Part shown: positions 34,785-43,622 of the stretch, one piece after another
Layout of the letters: each line of letters opens with the position of its first letter
Position numbering within the stretch: the first letter of the stretch is position 1
From: Candidatus Rubneribacter avistercoris
Lineage (GTDB): Bacteria > Actinomycetota > Coriobacteriia > Coriobacteriales > Eggerthellaceae
DNA: 64,000 bases
Direction: 5' to 3'
Assembly (NCBI GenBank): GCA_019115845.1
Contig: DXCU01000063.1
Coordinates: 32,538 to 96,537 of the forward strand
Notes under the pieces: generated by a model
Told to the model about the DNA's origin: nothing
The model's input: the letters and a program-made list of their open reading frames with translations, nothing else
Databases searched by the model: none
Translations under genes and position numbers: made by a program

Positions 34785-37607
34785 CTACTCCTTGCCGATG
34801 CGCCGACGCATCGCCAGCGACGCACCGGCGACAAGCGCCGACAGGCCGCCAACGCACGCGACCGCGATGCCGAGCAACGCGTCATCACCGGTCCGCACCA
34901 AGGCGCCGTTGCCCTTCGCGTCGGATCCAACGTCGGGCTTCTCCTCGGAGCCGCCGCCCGAGCCGCCCGTCTCCTTCAAGCCGTCGGCCTTCGCGGCGTC
35001 GAACGCCTTTTGTGCGGCGGCAAGATCCGCAGCAGCGCGCTCAATGTCGCTCGCAAGCGGACGCTCTGCACCCAAGACTGCCTCCGCAGAGGCGATGGCC
35101 GCTTTGAACGCGTCATGGGTGGCCTGCGTCACCCACGGCGTACCCTTCGCCACATCGGAGCCGTCCGCGCTCACGACGGTCTGCACCAAATCGTTGCGCG
35201 CGTCCTTGATGGCGTCCTCAAGCTGCTTCACCGCCTCGGCGCTCGCGTACTCGTCGGCCAACGTGCCGGGTTGCTTGGCCTCGTCGAACGCCCTCGTCGC
35301 CATGCTCAGAGCCAGGCTGATGCGATCCACATCGCCCTGCGTGGGATTCCCACCTGCTAGCAGATCCTCGGCCTCCATGATAGCAGCCACCAACTCGGCA
35401 CGCACGTCGCTCGGCACCCAGTACTGCGAGGCGGGAACGTCGGAGCCGTCTCCCGCGACGCTCTCCACCGCACTTTCAAGCATAGCTTTCGCGGAAGACA
35501 AGTACACCCCAAGCTGAGCCACGCTCTCCTCGGTGGCGGGCTTGTCGGCGCCCTCTTCAATCGGGTAGCCGTACGCTTTGATGGGCAGGTTGTCAATCTG
35601 ATTGCCCCGCGCCTCGCTCGCCACGGAATCCGCGTGGAAGTCCCGCCATGCGGGGTTCTCCCCGTTCTCGTCGGACGCGTAGACGAAACTCTCGCCCTCG
35701 TTCACCACGCCCTCGTAGTAGTAGGAGGGAACCCTCTGCTGGATCATCTCTTCGGCCGCCTTGGCCGCGGCATCGGCGATCTGCTGCTGGCCTTTCTCGG
35801 TTTCCACGTACTCGTTCGCCTTGGCGGTCGCCTCTTCTTCGCTCGCGCCTTCCTCGATCAGCCTGTTGTACGTCGCCTGCCACAGGGCATCTTTGGCCAC
35901 CCCAAGATACGTCTGGTAGTACGTCTCGTAATACTGCTCGTGGTACTGCTGTTCGAACGCGTCGAGGGACGCCCGATCCCAACCGACATCGTAGCTGACA
36001 TAGTAGTCGTTGTCATCGAGGCACTGCTGCGTCACCACCACCGAGAAGCGCTCGCCTGCATTCAAGGTGAACGCCTGCTCGGCGGCCAGCTCCACCGCAT
36101 GAAAGCCGCCCCACTCGAACGTCTGCTGAACCGTGGCCAGCTTCACGCCCTCGGTGGGCAGGGTCGCGCCCTCCTCAAGCAGGTACACGTCGAAAGTCAC
36201 CTGCGTGTTGGGGCGCGTCGTTTCGCAGGTGAGCTTACGCACCGTCTCCGCATCGTCGGCAGAGAAGATGTTCGCCATCTTCATCGGAAGAGCGGAGGAA
36301 TTGCTCACAACGTCCTGCGCAGGCATGTAGTCGTACTGATGCACGAAGTAGCGGTCACCCTCGCTTTGCGTGGACTCCACGGCGAAGTCGAACGACTCGG
36401 GCTTGGTGATGGTCTTGTCCCAGTACGAGAGGTAGAAGTAGCCGTCCCCATTGCCGTCGCCGTCCTCGTCGGTGCCCCAGCCGCCGGGATAGCCGTTGGG
36501 GAACTTGTCTCCCGCGCCCCAGCTGTTCTTGACGATCCACGCACCGTTGGCGGGCGGCTGCTTGTTGGGGTCGACCTCGCCTGTCTCCGGGTCGGGGTTG
36601 CCGAAGTTCTCCTTGGCGTAATTGTCATCCCAGCCGACGATGGTCACGGCATGGCTGATTCCCACAGCATCGTAGGTGTAGTGCGCCCACGAGCCGTCCT
36701 CATTGTTGCCGGGGTTCATGTAACCCATCTCGGTGATCTGGTTGGGCTTCGACTGATCCGCGTAGAACGCGATGGCCACACCGCGGCCCTCGTGGAGCTG
36801 TTCCTTGATGGCGTCGTTGGCGCGCTTGGCACCCTCGTAATCCTCTGCGGCGTTGTACTCGCCCGGAGAGGGGAGCTGCACGGACTGCTCGAACTCCACC
36901 ATCTGCCAGAAGCGAAGCCCCTCGTCCACCGCCCACGTGCCATCTTTGCTGTACTGGTAGTTGTACTCCTTGCCCGTGACGGGGTCCGTCACGCTGTCGA
37001 TCAGCCCTTCATCGTTTTTGTACGGCGCAGCCGACTCCGGAACGGGGCCGATGCCCGACGAGAACAAAGAGGTTCCGTACACCATCCACCCGCCGCTGTC
37101 CAAACGGCCGTTGTCTCCTTCTTTGAGGCTCACTACGCCCTCGCCGCCCTGACCGGAATCGTCATCGGCAGGAAGCGGTGTGTAGGTGAACCAAGCCAGA
37201 TGGCGCTCGGAGATGTCCTTGAACTCCTCTTTCAGGGGGATGCCCTTTTGCGCGGCCTCGGAGATGATGCTCGCCTCCGAGGCAGAGGCGATGCCGAACG
37301 ACCAGCAAGAGCCCCACGGGTTCTGGAACTTCACCGGCGTGACCACGTTACCGAACTTGCTGTTGTTCCGCAGGTCGAACTGGGTAGGCAGCACGTCCTC
37401 CGAAAGCGCGTTTGCCGCCGATGCGCCCGATGCCCAAGCGAACACGTCGTCGCCTTCCATCGTGCTGGCAACCTGTGGTGTCGCGCTTGCCGGTTCCTCG
37501 GCAAGCGCTGCAGACGGCACGCCCGCCATCGCCGCCGCAAGCGCCACCGACACAACCGCGCATCCGGTACACCGCCCCAGGCTTCGCGAGCGCCGCTCAT
37601 TCCGCAT
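34785..37607 (-). CDS. papain-family (C1) surface protease with lectin-like and FIVAR-type domains
   Basis: A 940-residue exported protein starting MRNERRSRSLGRCTGC after GGAGGT. Papain core: Cys in NPWGSCWSFGIAS (~100), His in GISHAVTIVGWDD, Asn in WIVKNSWGAGD. A lectin-like beta-sandwich follows (MANIFSADDAETVRKLTCET). A Tyr/Gln/Glu-rich insertion (YHEQYYETYYQTYLG) comes next. Two FIVAR-like helical repeats (EELVAAIMEAEDLLAGG-like and LEDAIKDARNDLVQTVVSAD) lead to GNGALVRTGDDA + membrane segment + MRRRIGKE, a sorting tail with V in place of A. Likely degrades or binds host or dietary glycoproteins at the surface. Confidence 0.9.
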   Translation of the reverse strand: MRNERRSRSLGRCTGCAVVSVALAAAMAGVPSAALAEEPASATPQVASTMEGDDVFAWASGASAANALSEDVLPTQFDLRNNSKFGNVVTPVKFQNPWGSCWSFGIASASEASIISEAAQKGIPLKEEFKDISERHLAWFTYTPLPADDDSGQGGEGVVSLKEGDNGRLDSGGWMVYGTSLFSSGIGPVPESAAPYKNDEGLIDSVTDPVTGKEYNYQYSKDGTWAVDEGLRFWQMVEFEQSVQLPSPGEYNAAEDYEGAKRANDAIKEQLHEGRGVAIAFYADQSKPNQITEMGYMNPGNNEDGSWAHYTYDAVGISHAVTIVGWDDNYAKENFGNPDPETGEVDPNKQPPANGAWIVKNSWGAGDKFPNGYPGGWGTDEDGDGNGDGYFYLSYWDKTITKPESFDFAVESTQSEGDRYFVHQYDYMPAQDVVSNSSALPMKMANIFSADDAETVRKLTCETTRPNTQVTFDVYLLEEGATLPTEGVKLATVQQTFEWGGFHAVELAAEQAFTLNAGERFSVVVTQQCLDDNDYYVSYDVGWDRASLDAFEQQYHEQYYETYYQTYLGVAKDALWQATYNRLIEEGASEEEATAKANEYVETEKGQQQIADAAAKAAEEMIQQRVPSYYYEGVVNEGESFVYASDENGENPAWRDFHADSVASEARGNQIDNLPIKAYGYPIEEGADKPATEESVAQLGVYLSSAKAMLESAVESVAGDGSDVPASQYWVPSDVRAELVAAIMEAEDLLAGGNPTQGDVDRISLALSMATRAFDEAKQPGTLADEYASAEAVKQLEDAIKDARNDLVQTVVSADGSDVAKGTPWVTQATHDAFKAAIASAEAVLGAERPLASDIERAAADLAAAQKAFDAAKADGLKETGGSGGGSEEKPDVGSDAKGNGALVRTGDDALLGIAVACVGGLSALVAGASLAMRRRIGKE

Positions 37608-37650
37608 AATGCACCTCCGCTTTATCGCTTGCACAACGCATATCCCTCTC

Positions 37651-40600
37651 CTACCGCCTGCCCGCACGGCGGCGGCACACCGCAGCCACCACCATGCCGA
37701 TAAGCGCCAACGCACCCGCGCCCGCCAGAATAGGCACCGCAGAGAACAGCGGGTCGCCCGTGGACGCCAACGCGCGCAACGCCTTGCCCGAACTGTCGGC
37801 GTTCGCCTGCTCGACATCAGGCGTGGGCGTAGGCTCGGGGTTAGGGTCGGGCAGCGGCGTGGGCTTGGGGTCGGGATCGGGATCCGGCTCCGGATCGGGC
37901 GCCACGTAGTCGCCCGGCTGCTCGGCCGTCTCCACCGCCGTGGCGCTGAACGCGTGGTACGGCTCGTTCTGCACGCTTGCCAGCACGTACAGCTGGCCGC
38001 GGTAGGCCGTGGCCGCCGGAGCGAGCAGCGTCTGCCACGAGGCGCGCTTGCCGTACGCCGTCGGCGCGGAAAGGCCGTCTCCCGTCAGCAGGTAGGTGTC
38101 GGTCGCGCCGTTGTCGCTTTCGGGGCCCACGAGCGCGAAGCCGTCCGCAAGCGCGCCCGACGTCCAAGCCATCTGCCCCGTCTCGGTCACAAGCGCCGTC
38201 GTGTCCACCGACGTGCCCGCAAGCCACCCGGCAGGAATTTCCTCTTCTGCAACCGGATCCCAGCCGCCGCTTTGCGGCGTCACCAACTCGACGCCCAAAA
38301 CGCCGCCCGCCTGGTAGCTCACCGATATGCCGCCCGAAACCACGAACGAGCCGTTGCCGTACGACACCTGGGGTCGAACGCGTCCCATGGAAAGCTCGCC
38401 GCATTTCTCAAGCTCCTGCGCCTCGAAATCCACGCGGTACACGATGGCGTTATCGACCGTCCCGCTGTCCGTAAGGCCCAAGCCCCCGAACACATATGCA
38501 AACTCGCCGTCGCTCGCCAGCGTTCCGTACGCCGGCGCGTCGCTCCCAAACGAGAACGTGTAGCCGGCAGGCTCCCACGTTTCATCTGCCGCATACCGAA
38601 CGAACGTGGTGGAACCCGGAGCATCGCTTAGCTGCAGCACCAGCGCGCCGTCCACCGTCGCGCCCGATACATCAACGATGTCCCCTTCCAAACCCGCTTC
38701 CTTAGCCAAGTCGGTCGGCAGCGGCACCCGCTCCCATTTCTGTGCATCGGGGCGGTAACGCAGCATATAGTCGTACGCATGAAGCTCCACGTTGAAATTG
38801 GTCGTGCGTGGCAGGCAGTAAATGCTGCCGTTGAAGCCCACGAGCTGCCACGACCCCCAGCCGGCAAGCTCCTCGGGGACGGGCAGGTTCGTCTGGTCGT
38901 AATAGGTCGCGTCCGCACGCGCGCCCAGGTCGGCCCGGTGGCTGGCCAGCTTGCCGTTCGCCTCCACGCGCACGACCGTCTGGCCGCCCGCGAAGCCCTC
39001 GGGCTTCCGCACCGTCAGGCGCACCTTTTCGTCATCCATATCGTCGCGGCTCATCACGGCGGCCTCCACGTCGCCTAGGCGCACCGTCGTAGCGCCCTCG
39101 GGCATGAAGTAGCCCTCCACCTCCACGGCGCCATCCGCATCGCGCACCGCCGTGATGGCCGGACCACGGTTGCCCGCGCCGTCAACCGTGGCGTATCCGC
39201 TCGTGGAGCACAGGCCCGCATAGCGCTCGTCGCGCACGGCCGCGCCCTTCACCAGCGCCGCCAGCTTCTCGGCCGATTTCGCCTCGTCGCCCGCAACGTC
39301 GGCCAACCCCTTCCCGGCCAGCACCGCCGCCGCGCCGGCCACCGCGGGAGACGCCATCGACGTGCCCTGCTGATATCCGTAAGGCACCAGATCGCTGCCC
39401 AAGCCGATGCTGTCAACCGTCAGCGTTGCGGAAACAGGGCTGCCCGTCTGGTGAATGCCGCCCTGCATGGACATCTCGGCCACCAGGTAGGCGATCTGTA
39501 TTTGGAAGTTCTTCCAGTCGACATCTTCGGGAAATTCCACTGTGAAGCCAGACCACGAATCGCCGCCGATGCCGAACGAGGAGCCGGCCACAGGAGTGAG
39601 CATCTTGCCGCGCGGATCGCTCGTCACAGGGTTGTCGGTCTGCTTCACCAAAACGGCAACTTGACCGAGCACAGTTGAATCCGTGGCATCGGAGGTCGCC
39701 GTGGTGCGAATGCTCAGATAACGGGGCTTTTTATCCACGCCGGAAAGATCGATGGGATCGCTCGCCACCACGTTGAACGGGCTGTCGCCGGAAACAGGAT
39801 CGTAGCTCAGCTCAAGCGCAGCGTTTCCGTCGAAGCGCTTGCCGCCCTCGCGCACCAAGAGGGAGGAGGCGCCTTCTTTCGCGGAGAACGAAAGGTAGGT
39901 GCCGTGCGCGACATCAGCATTGCCGCCCTCGGAACTTGCCGCGCCCGTCTGCCCCTCCCCGAAAGCGCTCGCATGGCTCTCGTCATCGAAGCTCTCGTAC
40001 AGCACGGCATCGTCATCCTCTTCGCCAAGGTAGTTCGGCCCGCCGGCTCCGCCCTCCGCGTTCGCCTTGCCGGTGGCCCACGTGGACAGGATGCCCGAGC
40101 CGGGAGCCATCACGTCGGTGGTGGTTTCGCCGTACTGCGTGAACGTGGTGCCCTCCCCTGTGGGATCCACCGCGTTCACCACGATGGCGTAAGGGTTGTC
40201 GGCCAGCGTGGTGGCCGTGCTGGCCGCCGCGTCGTTGTCGAACGCGGAGTTGCCGGACGCGAACACGCTCACCACGCCCTGCCGCCCGATCTCGGTCACC
40301 GCAAGGTCGATGGAGCGCCACATGCCCTGGCCAAAGCCCCACGAGTTGTTGGACACCTGCACGTTCACGCCCGCGTCGCACGCGCGGCTCACGTAGTCGA
40401 AGCATTCCAGCATGCCGGCAAGCGTGTCGTTGTGGCGCACCGCCATGATGCGCGCGTTGGGCGCAAGGCCGGAGACGCCCTCATCGCCCCACGCCGCGCC
40501 GATGGTGCCCGCCACGTGCGTGCCGTGATAGCTGGTAATGCCAGTGGTGGAGGTGATGCCCGCCGTTTGGTCGGCAGCCGCTGCGAAACCGTATTGATCC

Positions 40601-41694
40601 TCCTTGCCGGTGGACACGATGCCGGAGGTCAGGCCGTCTTTCCACATGACCGGCGCAAGGTCGGGGTTCGAGGCGTCCACGCCCGAGTCGATGACGGCCA
40701 CGATGACCTCTGAAAGCGAGGCAGCTTCGGCTTTGTCAAGCCATGCGCCCCAACCCATGTCAACCGCGCCGGACGCCTGGCCAGCCGCGATGCCGCCCAT
40801 GCGGCCGTCGTTGTTGAAACCCCAGAGGAAAGCGTCAAGGTCAGATGCCGGGCCTTCATCGTCTTCGCCCCACACGACCTCGGCAGGTTCGCCGGCGCGC
40901 GGCTCGGCCGCATCGGGGTCGGAGGCGTTGCCGCCGTTCGCGCTTGCGCCCTCCGCGTCGTTCGAGCCGGCGGCACCCTTGAGCGCGTCGCCCGCACCCG
41001 CGTCACCGCCCTGCGACGCGTCGCCATCGGCGCTTTCGGGCGCGCCGTTCGTGGCCGATTCGGTCGCACCGGTCGTATCAGCCGCATCCGACCCGCCAAC
41101 CGCATCCGACCCGCCAACCGCATCCGACCCGCCAGCCGCATCAGCCTCGGTCACCCACTCCTTGATGAGCGCTTCGTCCGCAAGCGCGGCCTGCGGCGCC
41201 TCCTTATCGGCATCGCCCGTCTCCACCACGGCGTTCGGCTCGGCGAACACCACGCGCGGGTCGGCTTCAAGCTCGGCGATGAGCTGCTCGGTCGTCTTGG
41301 CCTCGTCGCGCACAAGCACAAGGCGGCCAGCCGCAGCCTCGGCCTCCCCGTTCGCCGAAAGCGAGCGCGCGAAGGCCGCGGCCTCGGGCGCATCGGCATC
41401 GTCGCCAAGCGCCTCGGCGGCCGCATCCGCCTCGATGTCCATCAAATTTTGAGCGCTTTCAAGCGCTCCTCCGTTAAACGAGAACAGCCGCACGCCGCCA
41501 TCCACCACGTACGCGATGGCCTCGTGCTCCACATAGGTTCCCGGCTCAAGCGCCAGTTGCGTCGCTGCAGCACTGGTCGCACCGCCTGAACCGGTGCCCG
41601 CAGCCGGCTCGTCGGCCCATGCCGCGCCCGCCGGCACCGGCACGAGCGAGCACGCCAAAAGCGCCCCGAGCGCTCTGTTTCCCAATCGCTTCAT
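37651..41694 (-). CDS. cell-wall-sorted subtilisin-like (S8) serine protease with Kelch-like region
   Basis: A 1347-residue exported subtilase. ATG 41694 follows GGAGGAG; the signal ends near AWADEP. An I9-like propeptide region (VVFAEPNAVVET) comes first. Catalytic residues are Asp in VIVAVIDSGVDASNPD (~335), His in SYHGTHVAGTIGA (~392) and Ser in GTSMASPAVAGAAAVL (~778). The His-Ser interval (~385) is long and holds a beta-sandwich insertion. The C-terminal third has repeated beta-strand blocks like a Kelch propeller (YMLRYRPDAQKWERVPLP). It ends RALASTGDP + membrane segment + CRRRAGRR, a sorting tail. It neighbours two C1 proteases. Confidence 0.92.
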   Translation of the reverse strand: MKRLGNRALGALLACSLVPVPAGAAWADEPAAGTGSGGATSAAATQLALEPGTYVEHEAIAYVVDGGVRLFSFNGGALESAQNLMDIEADAAAEALGDDADAPEAAAFARSLSANGEAEAAAGRLVLVRDEAKTTEQLIAELEADPRVVFAEPNAVVETGDADKEAPQAALADEALIKEWVTEADAAGGSDAVGGSDAVGGSDAADTTGATESATNGAPESADGDASQGGDAGAGDALKGAAGSNDAEGASANGGNASDPDAAEPRAGEPAEVVWGEDDEGPASDLDAFLWGFNNDGRMGGIAAGQASGAVDMGWGAWLDKAEAASLSEVIVAVIDSGVDASNPDLAPVMWKDGLTSGIVSTGKEDQYGFAAAADQTAGITSTTGITSYHGTHVAGTIGAAWGDEGVSGLAPNARIMAVRHNDTLAGMLECFDYVSRACDAGVNVQVSNNSWGFGQGMWRSIDLAVTEIGRQGVVSVFASGNSAFDNDAAASTATTLADNPYAIVVNAVDPTGEGTTFTQYGETTTDVMAPGSGILSTWATGKANAEGGAGGPNYLGEEDDDAVLYESFDDESHASAFGEGQTGAASSEGGNADVAHGTYLSFSAKEGASSLLVREGGKRFDGNAALELSYDPVSGDSPFNVVASDPIDLSGVDKKPRYLSIRTTATSDATDSTVLGQVAVLVKQTDNPVTSDPRGKMLTPVAGSSFGIGGDSWSGFTVEFPEDVDWKNFQIQIAYLVAEMSMQGGIHQTGSPVSATLTVDSIGLGSDLVPYGYQQGTSMASPAVAGAAAVLAGKGLADVAGDEAKSAEKLAALVKGAAVRDERYAGLCSTSGYATVDGAGNRGPAITAVRDADGAVEVEGYFMPEGATTVRLGDVEAAVMSRDDMDDEKVRLTVRKPEGFAGGQTVVRVEANGKLASHRADLGARADATYYDQTNLPVPEELAGWGSWQLVGFNGSIYCLPRTTNFNVELHAYDYMLRYRPDAQKWERVPLPTDLAKEAGLEGDIVDVSGATVDGALVLQLSDAPGSTTFVRYAADETWEPAGYTFSFGSDAPAYGTLASDGEFAYVFGGLGLTDSGTVDNAIVYRVDFEAQELEKCGELSMGRVRPQVSYGNGSFVVSGGISVSYQAGGVLGVELVTPQSGGWDPVAEEEIPAGWLAGTSVDTTALVTETGQMAWTSGALADGFALVGPESDNGATDTYLLTGDGLSAPTAYGKRASWQTLLAPAATAYRGQLYVLASVQNEPYHAFSATAVETAEQPGDYVAPDPEPDPDPDPKPTPLPDPNPEPTPTPDVEQANADSSGKALRALASTGDPLFSAVPILAGAGALALIGMVVAAVCRRRAGRR

Positions 41695-41863
41695 TATCTC
41701 CTCCGACATCGCGCGCATGCAAAAACCAGACTCATGATAAAGGGGGTTGTGCAACAAAACGGCAACACGCAAACGAGAATTCCCGCGAACGGCCCGCTCG
41801 CCCTCACACGACGAACGGCGGCAACCGTGCCGAGCCTGCTGCGACCATCAAAACAACCAAGTC

Positions 41864-41938
41864 GGGCCAAATAAGGAAACGGAATTGGGCCAAATTAGGA
41901 AGTGAAATCGAGCCAAATTAGGAAATTCATGGTATAGT
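41864..41938 (+). repeat. 23-bp iteron array and promoter of ATPase gene 1
   Basis: GGGCCAAATTAGGAA-type units begin at 41864, 41887 and 41910, exactly 23 bp apart. The next register, 41933, starts with the -10 TATAGT, so the array covers the promoter just upstream of the ATPase. No other copy of this unit was seen in the window. Confidence 0.85.
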
Positions 41939-41960
41939 ACACCGCAGCAAAGGAGTTGCC

Positions 41961-43232
41961 ATGGCATACGAATACCTCCCCCGCATCATCGACAGCGCGT
42001 TGAAGGACAAGCTCTCCTATACCGGAGCAGTCCTTATCCGGGGCCCGAAATGGACGGGAAAAACCAGCACATGCGAACAGCTGGCCAAAAGCGCCCTGTA
42101 TCTGCGCGACCCGGACGAATATGAGCAGAATATGGAGCTCGCCCAAACAAAGCCCTCGATCCTTTTGCGCGGCGCCCAACCCCGACTCATCGACGAGTGG
42201 CAGGTCGCCCCCGTGCTTTGGGACGCGGTCGTGAGCGCCATCGACAAAAGCAAAGGCGAAAGCGGCCAGTTCCTCCTCACGGGATCGGCGACGCCGGTGG
42301 ATCCCGAACGTATCAAGCACACCGGCACGGGAAGGATAGCCCGTTTGACCATGCGCTCGATGTCGCTCTACGAATCAAGGGAGTCCACCGGAGAGGTGTC
42401 CCTGGACGCCCTTTTCAGGGACGAGGATATAGGCGGCGTCTCCCCGATGGATGTCGAGGACATCGCCCGCTACATCTGCCGAGGAGGCTGGCCCGAAGCG
42501 GTGGTGAAGAAAGGGTCCGACCCAACGAGCTGGGCGCGCGATTACCTCGAGGCCATCATCGAGAGCGACATATCGGAGGCGAGCGGAATCGAAAGAAATG
42601 CCGCGAAGGCCCGAGCGCTGCTGCGCTCGCTCGCGCGCTGCTCGGCCCAAGAGGCGTCTTTGGCGACGATAGCCCGGGACATGTCCGGCGACGGGATCTC
42701 CATGACCGAGAAAACAGTAGCCTCCTACATAAACTCCCTGAAAAAGCTGTTCGTCATCGAGGACGCTCCGGCCTGGGCGCCCACGCTGCGCTCGAAAACA
42801 CCCCTCCGCACGTCTTCCACATGGCACTTCACCGACCCATCGCTTGCCGCAGCCGCCCTTCGCGCCAACGACGACAGCCTTCTTGGCGACCTTTCCACCA
42901 TGGGATTTTTGTTCGAGTCTTTGTGCGTGCGGGATCTCCGCATCTACTTGGACAGCGTCGGCGGCGAAGTGGCCCACTACCGGGACAAAACCGGGCTCGA
43001 GGTCGATGCGATCGCTAAAAGAGACGACGGGGCTTGGGGCGCAATCGAAGTCAAACTGGGTGGAGAGGCTAGGATCGAAGAGGCTGCGGCTCATCTGAAG
43101 AAGATGGCCGCGAAGATCGACACGACGAAAACCCCCGCCCCTTCTTTCAAAGCCGTGCTGACCGGAGGGAAATACGCCTACAGACGAGACGACGGGGTGT
43201 ACGTCGTTCCGCTCGCCTGCCTCAGACCGTAG
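41961..43232 (+). CDS. AAA/DUF4143 ATPase, copy 1
   Basis: A 423-residue protein. It has an N-terminal P-loop (GPKWTGKTST), Walker B region PRLIDEWQ, sensor-like LLTGSATP, a middle winged-helix-like region (SMTEKTVASYINSLKKLFVI), and a C-terminal DUF4143/PD-(D/E)XK-like part (GLEVDAI then GAIEVKLG). AAAGGAG precedes ATG. Proteins of this family are common as multicopy accessory genes in anaerobes and archaea, and their function is unknown. The promoter lies within a 23-bp repeat array. It is a paralogue of copies 2 and 3 (DEWQ, CRGGWP and ADPSLAA-like blocks). Confidence 0.9.
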   Translation: MAYEYLPRIIDSALKDKLSYTGAVLIRGPKWTGKTSTCEQLAKSALYLRDPDEYEQNMELAQTKPSILLRGAQPRLIDEWQVAPVLWDAVVSAIDKSKGESGQFLLTGSATPVDPERIKHTGTGRIARLTMRSMSLYESRESTGEVSLDALFRDEDIGGVSPMDVEDIARYICRGGWPEAVVKKGSDPTSWARDYLEAIIESDISEASGIERNAAKARALLRSLARCSAQEASLATIARDMSGDGISMTEKTVASYINSLKKLFVIEDAPAWAPTLRSKTPLRTSSTWHFTDPSLAAAALRANDDSLLGDLSTMGFLFESLCVRDLRIYLDSVGGEVAHYRDKTGLEVDAIAKRDDGAWGAIEVKLGGEARIEEAAAHLKKMAAKIDTTKTPAPSFKAVLTGGKYAYRRDDGVYVVPLACLRP

Positions 43233-43253
43233 CAATTAACCCCCGCTTTGCGT

Positions 43254-43512
43254 AAGGTGCAAAACACCGAACAGGAAGGGTATATTTTCCTGAACGGAGA
43301 GGGTGCAAAATACCGAACGAAGCGCTGTGAGCCGTCATGTGCGACGAAGGCCGCATTGCCACCGAGGTCGTCTCGGAGACGGCTTTCGGAGTGACCAGTG
43401 CGAGCCGATTTTCGCCCTTTCGGAAAACGTCGTGTGGGCCACGATCACGCCCCTCGCGCCAATCGCGGCCCGTCTATGACAGACTAAGTGCCCGGTTTTT
43501 TGCACTTCGGAT
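43254..43512. repeat. intergenic cassette, copy 1, with orphan 23-bp array
   Basis: About 255 bp homologous to 44935-45208. It begins with three 23-bp units (GGTGCAAAACACCGAACAGG type, 43256, 43279, 43302); the middle one carries TATATT like a -10. It ends with TTTTTTGCACTTCGGAT. No ATPase gene follows this array directly, so it may be a relic promoter of a lost gene or the start of a non-coding transcript. Confidence 0.75.
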
Positions 43513-43527
43513 TGCCTTCTCCTTCGC

Positions 43528-43619
43528 CGGATTCAATTTGCCTCTAAAATCGGATTCATTTATACTCTGAAACCGGATTTAATTTGCCTCTAAAATCGGA
43601 TCGCTTTACGAAAGGCCCG
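43528..43619 (+). repeat. 23-bp iteron array and promoter of ATPase gene 2
   Basis: CGGATTCAATTTGCCTCT-type units begin at 43528, 43551, 43574 and 43597, exactly 23 bp apart. The second is altered to hold the -10 TATACT (43561-43566); units 1 and 3 share TTTGCCTCTAAAAT. The sequence is unrelated to the arrays of ATPase genes 1 and 3. Confidence 0.85.
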
Positions 43620-43622
43620 TTC

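Noticed and set aside
43337..43570. Plus-strand ORF in intergenic cassette 1
   Set aside because: A similar frame exists in cassette 2 but without the same start, a ribosome site or a stop at the same place; it also runs into the promoter array of ATPase gene 2.
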